Below, in pieces: positions 34,108-47,500 of a stretch of 64,000 nt of DNA. Source of the stretch: Viscum album. Its lineage: Eukaryota > Streptophyta > Magnoliopsida > Santalales > Viscaceae. Every line of letters starts with the position of its first letter. Position 1 is the stretch's first letter. The stretch covers positions 1,186,942,357-1,187,006,356 of the forward strand of contig OY728152.1 in NCBI GenBank assembly GCA_963277665.1, given 5' to 3'. A model generated the notes under the pieces. The model was given only the letters and a program-made list of their open reading frames with translations. It ran no database searches and was not told the origin of the DNA. The translations under genes and the position numbers were made by a program.

Positions 34108-36213
34108 ATGCCTTTTGGACTCACCAATGCTCCAGCAATATTCATGGACTTGATTAATATAGTCTTTAGAGATTACATAGATAAATTTGTGGTAGTCTTT
34201 ATAGATGATATTCAAATATACTCCAAAACCAAGGAGGACCATGAGGAGAATTTAAGAACTGTACTGGAGACTTTGCGCAAGGAGAAGCTCTATGCCAAGT
34301 ACAGCACGTGTGAGTTCTGGTTGAAGGAGGTCTCATTCTTGGGCCATATCATCACAAGCAATGGTATATCTATGGACCCCTCCAAAACAGATGCAATTGA
34401 GGGATGGCCGAGGCCAACATCGGTAACTGATATCCGTAGCTTCTTGGGGTTAGCTGGATATTATCGACGATTTGTGAGAAACTTCTCACGATTGTCCAAC
34501 CCTCTTACCAAGCTAACTCGAAAGGGAGTAAAGTTTTCTTGGAGTGATGAATGCGAAGAAAGCTTCAAAGAGTTGAAAAGGAGGCTTATCACTGCACCTG
34601 TGCTCACTTTACCCACAAGTGGGGATCTTTTTGTGGTATTCAGTGATGCTTCGAAGAAGGGCTTAGGATGGGTGCTGATGCAGAATGATAAAGTGATATC
34701 CTATTCCTCAAGACAGTTGAAAATCCATGAGCGAAACTATCCAACGCATGATCTGGAGTTGGCGGCGGTAATCTTTGCCTTGAAAATCTGGCGGCATTAT
34801 CTCTATGGAGAGAAATGTGAGATATATACTGACCACAAGAGTCTTAAATATATATTCACACAGAAGGAGCTTAATATGCACCAGAGAAGATGGATAGAGC
34901 TCATAAAGGATTATGACTGTTCAATACATTACCACCCTGGGAAGGCGAACAAGGTGGTGGATGCCCTAAGTAGAAAGGATCCAGCAATTCTATCAATGAT
35001 GAGAATTGAGAAGGATCCAATCTTCTTAGACTTGATGAAGATGGACGTGGGAATCATAAAGAAGGGAACATCATCAATCCTTTCACAAATGATTGCTCAA
35101 CCATCTCTTTTGGAAAGGTTAAAGGATGCTCAAAAGGATGATGCGAGAATCCAAGAAAAAGTGGAAGCTATCAAAAAGGGAAAATCCTCAGAGTTTAATG
35201 TTAATGAAGAAGGAATTGTGCGGTTTGGGAAAAGACTATGTGTCCCATCATGTTCGGAGCTGAAGAAGGAACTTTTGGATGATGCGCATAGTTCAAATTT
35301 CTCTATTCACCCAGGGAGCACGAAGATGTATCGAGATCTCCGAGAAAACTTTTGGTGGGATAATATGAAGAAGGAGATCGCCGAATATACATCAAAGTGC
35401 CTGGTGTGTCAGCAAGTGAAGGCAGAGAGGCAGAAGTCTAAGGGGATGATGCAACCATTTCCCATACCAAAATGGAAATGGGAGAACATCACCATGGACT
35501 TCGTCACTGGACTTCCAAGGACATCCAAAAGCAACAATGCAATCTGGGTTATTGTGGATCGTCTTACAAAGACTGCACACTTCATTGCTATTCAAGAGGA
35601 TTTCTCTTTGGATCAACTGGCACAGATATATATCAGGGAAGTGGTATGGTTGCATGGAGTACCACTATCTATTGTGTCTGACCGAGATCCAAGATTTACC
35701 TCTAAGTTTTGGAAGAGTCTTCAACATGCTCTGAATACTGAACTGAACTTCAGTACGGCCTATCATCCTCAAACTGATGGCCAATCCGAGCAGACTATCC
35801 AAACACTTGAGGATATGTTGAGAGCGTGCTCAATGGACTTTAAAGGAGGATGGGATCAACATCTTCCTCTAGTTGAGTTCTCTTATAATAATAGTTTCCA
35901 CTCGAGCATCCAAATGGCACCATATGAAGACCTGTATGGGAAAAGGTGTAGAACACCGGCATGTTGGGATGAGGTCGGTGAACGTAAGCTGCTTGGACCA
36001 GAAATGGTCGAAGAAATGGTGGAGAAGGTGAAAACCATTCAGCAGCATATCAAGGCAGCCCAAAGTCGACAGAAGAGTTATGCAGATAATCATCGACGAG
36101 ACCTTGAGTTTAAAGTCAGAGACATGGCGTTTTTACGCATATCTCCGTGGAAGAAGGTCATGAGGTTTGGAAAGAAAGGGAAGTTAAGTCCAAGGTACAT
36201 CGGCCCCTTCTAG
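34108..36213 (+). pseudogene. pol: A pol: RT C-terminal half, RNase H, integrase
   Basis: Numbering from 34108. [12 protein letters not shown] (1-10) and the catalytic FIDD box at 31-34. RNase H: acidic residues Asp180 (SDAS), Glu217 (LELAA), Asp242 (YTDHK), Asp285 (VVDAL) all kept. Integrase: zinc finger His394, His401, Cys431, Cys434; DDE triad Asp464, Asp525, Glu561 with the normal 35-residue spacing between the last two; [10 protein letters not shown] after it. SH3-like [14 protein letters not shown] ends at a TAG (36211-36213), where relatives have Glu. These enzymes copy element RNA into DNA and insert it. All catalytic residues are present; only the shift before it and the terminal stop disable it. 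Confidence 0.92.
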
Positions 36214-36545
36214 ATTCTTGATCGTGTTGGGGCTGTGGCCTATCGACTAGCACTTCCACCTACTATGGCCAAGGTGCATGATTTTTTCCATGTATCCCTC
36301 TTAAGTAAGTACATACCAGACCCTTCACATGTACTCTCTTCTGAGGTGGTACAATTAGAAGATGATCTTTCTTATGAGGAGCAACCAGTGAAGATCTTGG
36401 ATCGTAGAGACAAAGTTCTATGAAATAAGACAATGCCCCTCGTCAAGGTGTTGTGGAGAAACCACAAGTTTGAAGAAGCAACTTTGGAGTCGGAGGATAT
36501 GATGAAGCTAAGTTACCCACATTTGTTTTGGTGTGGGAAAAGGAA
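36214..36545 (+). pseudogene. pol: A pol C-terminal tail, chromodomain-like
   Basis: Continues the previous frame after the stop at 36211: VAYRLALPPTMAKVHDFFHVS, KYIPDPSHVLS, EEQPVKILDRRDKVL, then a TGA at 36421, then LVKVLWRNHKFEEATLESEDM and YPHLF. This order (LPP/FHVS linker, ILDR block, K-V-L-W-x-N-H-x-x-E-x-A-T-x-E) is the integrase tail and chromodomain of Tekay/Del-type chromoviruses, thought to guide insertion to marked chromatin. The aromatic residue after EEAT is Leu here instead of the usual Trp. Confidence 0.8.
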
Positions 36546-36566
36546 AATTTCGAGGGCGAAATTTCT

Positions 36567-36577
36567 TAAGGGGGGAA
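36567..36577 (+). promoter_or_regulatory. Polypurine tract of A
   Basis: TAAGGGGGGAA just before ATGT and the 3' LTR; plus-strand priming site. Confidence 0.8.
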
Positions 36578-36580
36578 TGT

Positions 36581-39236
36581 TGTAACGACCCAAAATTTCA
36601 TTAATGGAAAATCCCTCTTGATCCAGTTAAATGTTTCTTTATGAAAAAAAATGTTTTTATAAGATGTCAACTTCTTTAGTTTAACGTTAAGATTTGTGAC
36701 CGTTACTTTTATAGCCGTTGAACAGTGATCACCTGGGTAGTTTAAATATAAGGCTTTAACGAACCAATTTTCTACTCAGACAAAGGAAGCGATGGCCTCA
36801 TCCAGTAGAATTGACCCTTACGAAGCCCGTTTGTCGGAGCTTGGAAAGGAGGTGGCGTCTTTGGGCTTTGCCCTTGACCAAGACCAAGCTGAGCTTCATC
36901 AAGTCAAGCTCGAACGTGATCGTCTACGGGAAAAATGGAAGATGATAGAGATTACCACTCGAGCGATGTTATCCGAGCAACCCCAAGAGTCTGTCACCAT
37001 CGCACACCTTACCCTTAGGTCTTATGAGGCTATTTTAAGGGGTTATGTAACAAATAAGTAGCACCATGTTCATGTACATTATTTTTGTATATAATAATGA
37101 ATATAATTTCTAGTCATTTTTGATACATTGTAATTAGTTTTTAAAGTAAAAACGGTGTTTTTAGTTATTATTTAATTAAGAATTATATTTTATTAAATTA
37201 AAGGATTTTTGAATTAAATAATATTTTAATAAAATATTATTATTAATATTAAATTAATTTTTATTAAATATAAATGATCTTATAATTTTATGAATGCAAT
37301 TAAAATTTTTATTAAGGTTTGAAAGCCATTTCTGTCAAAACCCGTGAATTTTTTATAAATGTCGGTTTTTGTTTTAAAAGTGAAAATTCACATATTAAGA
37401 AAATTATTTAGATAAAATAAATATTATTTTTGGAATCAGGACGTCGAAATTATCCAACGGTGAATTTTTCATAATTTTCTGAGACAGTCAAATTTTTGGG
37501 TAAAAATTAAATACCATTTAAATATATAATGTGTTTTATGACATCATAATGACCCAATGGTGATGTAATAAAATACCATAATCCTTATTTTCGGCCAATA
37601 TGTGTTTTATCATTAAAATAATTAGGTTTTGGGTTTGTTTGACTCACTTTTCAAAGCATTAATGGAGCCCTCAAGACTTATTCAACACTTTGCCTTTTTA
37701 AATTAATTTCCTTGGGAGTGTGACTCACCTCCACATAAGCAACCCTAATTTTTTAATAAGTTCAGACCTTGGCCTTGTAAAATATTGTTTTCCTATTTCC
37801 TTTTCCACAAACCATGGGCAAATACCATGGGATGGTTTGTGGTTTGGATTATTTTAATATAAGGGGTCCCAAACCTAAATAATAAAGAATTCTCTCACCT
37901 TTCCTATATAAACCCACCCAAGATCCCACTTCCTCCTCACCCAAAGCCCTTGAAGTTAGTCCAACCTCTTCCCTACTCTCTCTAGAATCCTCTCAAGGTG
38001 CCCCAAGCTCCCAAGAAGCCTCTCACAATCCTCTCTCTAGCCTTTGGAAGCACACTTCCAAGTAAGGGGTTTTCTTCCTTTCTCATTTTTTTGTCAATTT
38101 TTTTTAAGTTGTATTTCCCTTTTTATTTCAATTATGAATGTTGGGGTATGGTTTTGCACCTCCACCATACTGCCCTCTTATTGTTTGAATTATGGGATAA
38201 CCCTTTCTCTCTCATTAAATGCCTCCCATGTACACCCGTTACTATGCCGAAATTCCGAAAGGAACTTCTCTCTCTTCTTTTACATTCAAGCAATACTTTT
38301 GTATCATGAATCTAAATTCCATTTCTATTGTTGGGACATGTACATATATGATCTCCTTACTGTACATTACATGTAAATATGATGAGTAACCCCTTTCTCT
38401 CTCATCAACCTTTTTATTAATTCTTATGTCACGCCGTTACGCTGCCGAAATTGCACCGATTTTTTAAGCCAATGTCTTTGTGTAGTGAATACCATGCCCA
38501 TTTCTCCATCAAGGGTATTCACCTTTATGCACATATACATATTGATTGTAAAGTTTCATGTATGAATTCCACATTCCTTTATCATGGAATAAATGATTAT
38601 GTTTTATGAATCCATGTTTTATGATCCATGTGGCACACTTATGCATGAAATGAAATGTTTAAGAAGGGTGCACCCTTTATAGCGCTCCAATGCATTGGGT
38701 AAAGTATAGTATCATGATACGTCATGTTCAATGAGTGTTGACTCATTCTAATTCAAGTGAAACGAGGGTTTACTCGTGCTTCAAGTGAAATGAGGGTTTA
38801 CTCATGCTCCATGTGCAATGATCCTTGGCTCATGCTAATTCAATGTTAAGTGTTGTTGCCACATTTCCATGTTATGATTATCATGCTTTATCATGCCTTT
38901 ATGTTCATGTCTCTCTTATGCTCTATTGATATGACTATTGCCTAACATGTATTGTACTCCTCATGTTATTCATTGTGTACTCCCTTACTGGGCTTTATAG
39001 CTCACCCTTTTCTTATGCATTTCCTCAGGTTATCCCATGCAATGCTAAGTACGAAGGAATGTAGTGGTCATGTAAAGGAAGTTTTCAATAAGGATGTTGT
39101 ATTTCAAGTTTAAAGTTTTTATGTAATGATCCTAAGCCCCAAAGACACTAAACCTCTCGATCTTCTTTGTTGTATCAAGTGAAGTTTTATGTAATAAAGC
39201 ATGTTTAAGTTGTAATAAAAAAGCAGGGTTGTCATA
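36581..39236 (+). repeat. A 3' LTR
   Basis: Colinear with 28882-31539, differing by scattered substitutions. Keeps the 89-codon frame, TATA box, palindrome and stem-loop array. Confidence 0.95.
36792..37061 (+). CDS. LTR-embedded 89-aa open frame (3' copy)
   Basis: Second copy of the frame at 29094, same length and stop. By hand I count eight base changes between the copies, giving six amino-acid changes (S8D, H13R, A31D, L51M, T77S, A79E) and one silent change, with no stop or shift. Since LTR copies are identical when an element inserts, these are post-insertion mutations and do not show selection. As the 3' LTR copy, it would lie at the end of the full-length RNA. Confidence 0.5.
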   Translation: MASSSRIDPYEARLSELGKEVASLGFALDQDQAELHQVKLERDRLREKWKMIEITTRAMLSEQPQESVTIAHLTLRSYEAILRGYVTNK

Positions 39237-39241
39237 CATAA
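39237..39241. repeat. Target site duplication of A (right), CATAA
   Basis: Matches 28877-28881 and fixes the LTR A ends as TGTAACG and GTCATA. Confidence 0.9.
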
Positions 39242-40065
39242 CTTTTTTTAAATGAAAAATAAATACCATGTTTTACTTTTCTTTTATTTTGGTATTGAAA
39301 ATTGTTATCATAATGTATTTATTATATCAATGTGTTTTATTGATATATTGTGATTGAAATGTGGAAATGTTATGTTTCCTTTATGCATGTTTTATGTGAG
39401 ACGATTATGTTATGGTTCTTGGGAATTGTTATGAAGATGGGTGGTTCTGTGATAAACTAAGGGCGGGTGGGCCCGATATAGCTCTCCAATGAATTTGGTA
39501 ACATGATGGAGTTAAAAAATAAGGTTTTCCCGAAGAGATTTAGGGAATATACTGTGATGGGTATTCCAAACGTAACCAAGAGGGTCACTCCCTACGTAAG
39601 AATGTTATGAATGCCTCAAGTTACATTTATGTCTTATGATTTCTATGATTTATTAATGATTTGATAAGGTATGTAAAAGTGATTATGATTTATGAGTATA
39701 GTATTATTTCATTGATTTTTATGTATACATGTACTCATGTTTCCATTCCATATTTTTATATCCCTTACTGAGCTTTTTATGATCATCCCATGTTTTTGAA
39801 TTGTTTTTCACAGGTCAAGGGAAGGGTACGTGATATGATGATAGTTCCAAGGATGTTTCAAGAAAGAATCCATGTTTTATTTTAAATATGTTAATGTTGA
39901 TGGGAAAAAATGAATACTATCTTTTATGTAACCACTTTTCATAAATGTGGAATTTAATGCAAGCTTTATGATCTAATTCTCTAAAACTCTAAACCTGAAA
40001 ATATCCTCAATGTGTAATCTTGTAATAACTCAAGATTAAGTAATGTTTAAGTATTTGGACCTATA
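39242..40065 (+). repeat. C 3' LTR, second part
   Basis: Continuation of the C 3' LTR, matching 10011-10835 of the 5' copy, including the decayed palindrome region at 39486 and the end CTATA before the TAAAT duplication. Confidence 0.9.
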
Positions 40066-40070
40066 TAAAT
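40066..40070. repeat. Target site duplication of C (right), TAAAT
   Basis: Matches 7245-7249. It closes element C and returns to the interrupted pol of D. Confidence 0.85.
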
Positions 40071-41400
40071 AGTTTTTGTTTAATAAAATAACCAAAAATT
40101 AAAATTTTGTATTTAGGTTTAAGAATATATTATTTTTCCCTTGTGGCTCATATTTGACCAATGAGGTGTTATGTGATGCTCATTGTTCTACATTTTTAGT
40201 TCATCCAGGAATCACTAAGATGTACAATGAATTTTGTTAGTATTACTAATGGGATATAATGAAAAGTGATATTGCTGACATTACCATGAGATGTTTGAGA
40301 AACCATTGGTTTAATGCAGAGTGGTAGTTAAGAATCTATGGTCTTTTTAGTGGGATGACCGAATATATCAGGAAGTAACAATTTGTTATGTGTTATTATT
40401 GATTGAATGACTAAATATGATAATTTTTTCCAATTTAATATACTATTTCTCTAGATCGTCATTATCAGTTTTAAATTATATATATAGTCAGGTTTCATGG
40501 ATTCCCCCTTTCAATTATTTGTGATTTTGATTCCATGTTCACTACTAAATTTTGGAAATACCTAAAAAAAATTTATATACTAAATTAATTTTTTTGCATC
40601 TTTTCATCCTCATCATGATTGGTAGTTCGAATGAACACATAAAACATTAGAGGATATTCTACATTCATGTTTAATAGATTACCAGGGATTTTGGGATTAA
40701 TAAATTTCTTGGTTTTAATTTTCTGATAATAAAATTTCTCATTCCATTAAGTGGATGGAACTATTTGGGGAATTATATAGAAAAAGGTGTTAAACTCCAT
40801 GTTTTTGGGATGAAGTGGGTGAAATAGAGGGGATGTGACAATAATTGGTAGAGAAAATTGAAAATAATGGTATGTTGATTCAATGTCACTGGTGGACAGC
40901 CCAGAGCAGGAAGAAAGGTTGTGATGACAATCAGAGGAATGATCATTCTTTAGAGGTAGGCTATCATGCAATTCATAAATTTTCTCCATGGAAAATTTTG
41001 ATGCAATTTGGAAAGAAGGACAATCTGTGTCTATGATTCATTGCATCCTATGAAATCCTTGATAATGTTAGATTAGATTCCTACTAAGTTGATTTTCTAT
41101 TAATTTTATCGTATGTACAAAAACATTTTCATGTTTTAATGTTTATAAATTATATTACATATTAATTTCACGTTTTGAGTCCATTAGTAGTTCAGTTCAA
41201 AGAGAATATTTACTATAAGGAATAGCTAGTCTTGGTTCTTGACTATAGAGAAAAATTGTTTCATAATAATTCTTTCCATCAAGTAATTATTTTCTATAAA
41301 ACCAATATTTTTAGGAGGCAGCATGGGAAACATAAAATTATATGATGGGAAAATACCACCACTAGTTTAATAATAGAATAAAATTGTGAGGAAGAAATTT
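40071..41400 (+). pseudogene. pol: D pol remnant: integrase and tail
   Basis: Continues D after the C insertion. The integrase zinc-finger region is at about 40150-40330 (CDAHCSTFLVHPGITKMY, then DIADITMRCL). The core is unreadable in one frame, but FHPHHD-type and AYN-type pieces can be traced in position to about 40760. The open 63-codon stretch 40845-41033 (AQSRKKGCDDNQRN, then FSPWKILMQFGKK) corresponds to the post-core linker and SH3-like start of A (about residues 650-690 of its ORF). HVLSP near 41170 and the ILD block near 41240 mark the tail. Heavily decayed. Confidence 0.65.
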
Positions 41401-41417
41401 CCAAAATGGATGAAAAA

Positions 41418-44400
41418 TGTAATAAGTAGGGTAATTTTAAAATAAGTCTTTTTTAATTTATTAAATATATATTTATTAAAATGGAAACTTCATTCAATAT
41501 TAAATATTATAAATCTAATTTTATTGTTAAAAACATAGTTTATCTAAAAAATAATATTACCACATGTTGATGGTGAACCCATTTTAAATCTAGTTTTTGA
41601 AACTTTTATAACATAGATTTGACGAAAATCACTTATTATTTTGAATTGGGGCATCCAAATTTAATCTTTATGAGTTTTTTTAGTATTTTTCTAATAAATT
41701 TCTTATTTTATTGAATATTGAAAATTACTCTCAAAACAATTTTTTCAAATTGTTTTCAATAGTGATATATTGTACTTTTAATATTTATTAAACTGTAAAT
41801 AAATTTTTTTAAAATTAATCCAATTCAGTACATTTAAATCAATTTCATAATAAAATTGGATATAAATCTATGTGATCTTTTGAATGTTTTACTATAAAAA
41901 CTCGTTTTCTTTGTCCAACAATGAGATTAATTTTTTATTAATTTCTTCCAAATATTGGTATGAATTTAGAAAAATGGATTCCAATTTTTTAATCACAATG
42001 TATATATTTTATAAATAGTCCTCCTTTTTTGTACATTAGGAATTTTAATTTTGGTAATAAATTTAATTACCCCGGTTAAGGGTAAATATGGTAATTAAAG
42101 TTAAAAATTATAAGATAAATTTATTAAATCACACTAAAACATATTCTAGATTAATTATATGAGTTTGTTCGGACTAATAACATAACTGGATCAATTTTAG
42201 GACTATTTTTAGCCACTTAGAGGACTTTAATTGATCTATAATATTATATTTAGTGAGATGTATATTTTGTTACACTTTTGTTTTTTTACAACTAATGAAT
42301 TTTTAATATTGGGTTATATAAGTTAAAATTAGAATATAAATTGTTTTAAAAAATATATAATAAATACATAAATCATGGTAATTTATTTATAATTTATAGG
42401 ATATTAATAATTAAATTAAATGGTTACACAATTATGGTGCTCTAATTTATTAACAAATGAAAAAAAAAATATAAAAATTAAAAAAAAATATAATTTTACA
42501 TAATCTATTACATCTGTGAAATTTTTGGAAGACCATTATGTGTTATTGATGTGTTAAAAGTTGTTCTTGGATAATATCATGATGTTATGATATTTTTAAA
42601 TATTCATGAAGTAAATAGTGTCAAAATTGAGAGAAAAGGTATTTCGAAATGTAAAAAAATAATAAATGATGTATTTATTTTAATTCCATGATTTAGGAAA
42701 ATAGTTTTTATATGTTGTGAAATTTAAATAATGAATTTATTATTGGTCGTTTCAGTTGTTATGGTTATTAATTATACCCTCAATGTGTAAATTACATAAT
42801 GAAATAGTAAGAGTTAAAAGGATTAAAAAATCATATTAAATAAAAAATTTACCAAACCAGCCAATTTTGCATTGGATGATTAGATATTGAACCATACTCA
42901 TTGAATAATCTAAATAAAACAATTTTTACCCATTTTTAATTTGATATTAATTAATATTAATTTAGTATTTTGACAAATTCCAATTGTGCTCATCCCCTCT
43001 CTTAAAAAGGGATCTACTTACTATCATTTATTTACACATAAAACTAATTTTTAGACTTGGATCTACTAAAATAACCTCCAAATATTCCCCCAACATTCTA
43101 TAGGCCATATTTTAGTCAGAAACCCTCCTTATAGGTGTTAGGGTGTTAATCAATGGTGGTCATCCGAAGATGATGTATCGTCTTTATTAAAGAGTTTCAA
43201 TTTTATTTTCTCCTCCACATCCTTCAATTATTCCTCATACATGATGAAACAATCTCTCTAGTGTACTAAATATACTAATATGTTTTTCTTTAAATACCAT
43301 CACCGAAATCTATCTCAAAAACCATTCATTGTTAAATGAATTAATCATTTCTATGTACTTGTGAACCATCACCTCCATGAATTGATATAATTCATTTCTA
43401 ATTACCAACACTAAAGAATGGTTATAATGATTGAATTAATGTTTATATATTTTTTTCATTAAATATTTTTCATTATCAAAAAATAATATATAAACTATGT
43501 CCTTACTTTCCATGCACATGAAAATGATAATGTCATTCGTGCGCACCTTTGAACTATTTCATCCCCAAAGCGAGGTGATTCATTTTTCTTCACTATATCA
43601 TAAGTATGATACATATAATTATATATAAATTATTAAAATGATAATTATTATATTATGAAAACAGTGGTAATGTAAAATAAAATTACTGTCTTTCTATAAT
43701 GATCTGTGCAAAATTAAAACGTTATTCAAGCGTACATACGGGTTATAGTCTCTATGATTCTGACGTTGTTCATTTTAAATATCCTTATGTAATAGGTAGA
43801 TTTAATAGTATAATAAGCATATAAAATGGATTTTTATTTCATAAATATTATTATTTATATAATTTACTAAAGATAAATTTTGGATATTGATGTCATACAA
43901 TGTCATTTCAGACTCATGTACCATATATCATCAAAACATCTGATGTGATCTTAAATAATTATGTAATTGTTACAATATATTGATAAGTGATATAAAAGGA
44001 ATAATAATCCAGAAAAGGTCACTCATGAATGTAAAAAATTAACTTATGTTTATTATTTTTTGATATAATGAAGATACATGATGAATCAGACTCGAGGTAA
44101 GAAACGGGGTCTAAATATATTTTTATTGAGCTAAATATTATTGTTTTACCCATCCTTATTCTATGAGTTTTATAAACAATACCATTTAGTTTTTAATTAT
44201 ATTTACAGATTTTCAAAAATTGATATTTTTAATCCTTCTATATATATCATTCTATTTTTATTACAATGAAATAAATAAATGTTTGTTACATATATTTTGA
44301 CAACGACTTCTCAGACGCCTTGACTGTTATTTGATATTTGGATTACAATAAATAACATAATGTATTTAGAAGTAATATAAATCAATTATTCAATTTAAGG

Positions 44401-45236
44401 GTTATTTTTATATTGAAAATGGTTTTTTAAATATATTTATTATTTTAATACCTAGAATTTTTTTATAGAAAAAGAATTTTAATGAGTGAAATGTTGAGAA
44501 TAGAAATCAATTAGGTATTATGATTTTTGAATGGTACATGGAAATTGGACATGTGGTTATGTGATAAATAAAGGGGGAATATAGGAAAATCCAAGCATGG
44601 GTGGTTATTTTATGTCCTCTAATGCATTGGGTATTGAAATCGGCAATATGGTTATTCCATTTTGTAAGTGAGGCATGTAAGGGTATTGTCTGCCTGACTG
44701 TTACATTTATGTATATTTATGTCCCAAGGTACCTTTATTGTTATATATTATTTATACGGGATTAATGGAAATCCTATGACTAAGAAATGGCATGAAATGA
44801 GCTTTTTAATGAATGTATTTACTATATCTTAATGATAAAAGTTATTACTTTATGATTAAGTATTAATTGATTACATATTTCACAAGACTAGATATTTTCC
44901 TTCTTTTTTTATCCCATACTACGATTATTCTTCTCATAAAAGGTTTTACAATGTTTTACATTGGATTTATTGGATAATATAGACTAATTTGGGATCATTG
45001 GGAAAATTGTGATAATTGTAATTTAGAATAAACCATGTTTCATTTTAATTTTTTTTTGTATTATGCCAAAAATAGATACTTTTGGAAATGTCCACATTGT
45101 ATTTCAATGGTTCTGTTATGTATGGGTTATGGGAAAAAAATTTAATTCTTTCATCCTAAAATGATCATCAATGTGAAAAAATTAAAATTCTAAACATATC
45201 TAAATATTATGTGATGTTTAGGGTTGGATCCTTATA
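41418..45236 (+). repeat. D 3' LTR (3819 bp)
   Basis: Starts TGTAATAAGTAGG after a decayed purine-rich stretch and ends TCCTTATA. Its right half matches 2461-4017. Contains a decayed promoter (CTCTCTTAAAAAGGG, about 43005), degraded hairpin units near 43530 and 43730 (CGTACATACGGG) and the palindrome CTAATGCATTGG at 44619-44630. Confidence 0.75.
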
Positions 45237-45539
45237 CTCAATATACTGTGTGGAATAGGTATGCTCTTTTGAATGTCTTATTCAAATAGTAATTCCAAAA
45301 GAATACCTAATACTTTCTAATTAAGGTAGTTATAAAAGATTAAATTTGATATAAATCAGGTAAAAACATCCAAATACATGTGGAATAACTTTTAAATCCT
45401 TGAATTTCAATAGTAGTCACCAGGGGATTCCATGAATCTACTCAATTGTTCATTTAAGGATACTCAAATTATCATCATTGGGATGTGAAATATCCTATGA
45501 AATGAACCTCAAAATCCATCAAATAATCCATATAAATAT

Positions 45540-47500
45540 TATAATAAACCATAGATGATAATGAACTCTAAACTACACTCATAGATGCTATGTGTGATGT
45601 TACCCTTATACGTTGTACATAAGAGTGGAATCGATGAAAACCATCATGAAATAATCTAATACATTTCATAACACAACATTCACCCAGCCCATGAATCATA
45701 TTAGTGTTTTGATCCCACTAAATTGAAATTAAAATCAAATCCTAATGCCCATGATGAAATAAAAATGTGGTATTTGCTATACACCATCATTCACCCTCAT
45801 TTAATGATATCCTAGTCATAGATCAATTATAGGGAATAAAATAGATCCTATCAACACCAAGAAATTATCATATATCAATGATAGAGGATAGTGTTTCTTC
45901 ACTATCAACTGATTCTTATGTCAACAATTGATACATAGATCTATACAGACATTTAATGTCTTTATGAACAAAAAAACTCAAGGTGACATACATGTATGAT
46001 CTATGCCACATTGAGAAAGATCATTGATATATACTCTTATCTACCAGAACTAAAAATATAACATATTATAAGAATTCATTGAGATCATAGAAGCCTCAAG
46101 ATATAAATCTATCTGAATATTAATATCCCATTGATGTGGAAACTCCAAATCCCCATCAAGGAAGAATGAATTTTTTTCTTCCAAAACACCTAGACACATT
46201 ATAATCTAATCATTCCATTAATACAAAATTTGACATAACATCAAATAATATTAATACATAACATGCCATTGAATTATCTAAGCGTATCTCTCTCTAATTA
46301 TAACTGTATTCTCTCTATCAACAACATATAACACAATATTAAACTATGATAATCCATTGACAGACTACATTTAATAAGAACCATCAATTTTGAGGATGAT
46401 TTTGTATATATGTATTTGAAAACATAAAAATTATATATAATATTGGTGTTACCTCGAACATTCCCATATTCTACAGACATTATTCATATATTCCCATATA
46501 GTAAATAGCATAGTCAGTAAAAATTTCACAATATTCCTTTCCACATCAAATCCAAAAGAACATACTACATTAGATGGTAAAATGGAGTCTATATATCATT
46601 AATCAAAAAAATTATACACACAAGTGGTAAATAAGGAAATTTTATCTTGAATTATGTATATAAATCCCAACATTAGAAAATAAAAATCCAAAATATTTCT
46701 ATAAATATCCTCAAAGAATCACTTTCCCTAATGACGACCAACACTATTACAACACCCTATAATAGTTTGTTTTAGAGAATAACATGGATATATATTATGT
46801 ATCAATATTCTCTTTGTATATCCAAACATTTAATATCAAAATAAATTGCCCTTGTTGTAACTACTACAATTGTAGAACCTTATGTGAGGGATCTACAACA
46901 TATTTCCTTCTCATAATTATACGACAATTTTGATACTAATGAACTTGACCCTTACATACATGAAAATTTATTGATCTCATTGTAGGTTACTGAGAGATTC
47001 TAGACCTAATGAAATGTGATAATGTGGGATTGAACCAACCATGTTGTCATTGAGATCACATCTATCATGGAAATTGAGAACACAAAAACATTTTTATATT
47101 ATACAAAGAATCCTAATGATTCCCCTTTCAAAATAATAATGATCATGTTAGAGACCTCTCAATAACCACTACTCTTGGAAAATCCAACAGATATGTAGAC
47201 AACATAAATAGGATGACCATGATCTAGAAATATTAATGAAAATCCTCCTCAAAAGTCACAAATATCCTTCTAATATTGAATAGGTATGAATAATATCAGA
47301 AAACAGTCATGAGGCTTGTAATGGACTATTAATGATGGAATTCCCCTATCAAATGGATCCCAGCTCCATGAAACTATTCACCTTTTTAAAAGATGAAATA
47401 AACTCAACATGAAACATCTCTAAAATATTCTCCTACATGATTCCTAACGTTTCAAGATTTATGAGTAAAAATAACCTACAGTTCCTCACTTTCCCAAAAA
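45540..47500 (-). pseudogene. pol: G gag-pol remnant (zinc knuckle to RT)
   Basis: On the minus strand, in order: a zinc-knuckle remnant reading F-Y-N-C-S-S-Y-N-K-G-N at about 46885-46845; a post-protease stretch near 46330 (LMVL, then MDYHSLI in place of MDWLS); and RT from about 46010 to 45550 with VKKHYPLSLI, ILFPIIDL-x-LGYH-x-MRV (standing for the FSKIDLRSGYHQLRV block), HFYFIMGI and FIDSTLMYN in the position of the FIDDIL box. Several stops. Recognition rests on residue-by-residue comparison with A and C in this window. Confidence 0.6.

Larger units (their letters stand above)
28882..39236 (+). mobile_element. Element A, nearly complete Ty3/gypsy (Tekay/Del-like) retrotransposon
   Basis: LTRs 28882-31539 (2658 bp) and 36581-39236 (2656 bp), primer site at 31542, polypurine tract before 36581, exact 5-bp duplication. 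In the first 210 LTR bases I count three substitutions and one one-base indel, so it is the youngest element here. Gag-pol runs 32039 to about 36545 with only a few lesions (stop at 32597, one-base deletion near 34098, stops at 36211 and 36421). RNase H and integrase catalytic residues are all present. The C-terminal tail is chromodomain-like. It sits in the 3' LTR of element C. Confidence 0.95.
7250..40065 (+). mobile_element. Element C, Ty3/gypsy retrotransposon, split by B and A
   Basis: 5' LTR 7250-10835 (3586 bp), internal 10836-14351 and 24974-26115, 3' LTR 26116-28881 plus 39242-40065 (3590 bp together). Its own length without inserts is about 11.8 kb. Element B lies in its integrase and element A in its 3' LTR; both junctions are marked by exact 5-bp duplications. 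In the first 170 bases of the two LTRs I count about 11 differences. The gag-pol order PR-RT-RNase H-IN and a chromodomain-like tail fit a Tekay/Del-type chromovirus. Confidence 0.9.
2461..45236 (+). mobile_element. Element D, old Ty3/gypsy retrotransposon, split by C
   Basis: Left LTR 2461-4017 (partial), internal part 4018-7249, insertion of element C (7250-40065 plus one TAAAT copy), internal part 40071-41417, right LTR 41418-45236 (3819 bp). The gag zinc knuckle, RT, RNase H and integrase remnants are in the right order on both sides of C. Every frame is broken many times. Its right end at 45236 lies inside the minus-strand RT of element G, so D probably inserted into G. The D target duplication (CTCAA at 45237-45241 on the right) cannot be checked because the left end is outside the window. 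Confidence 0.8.
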
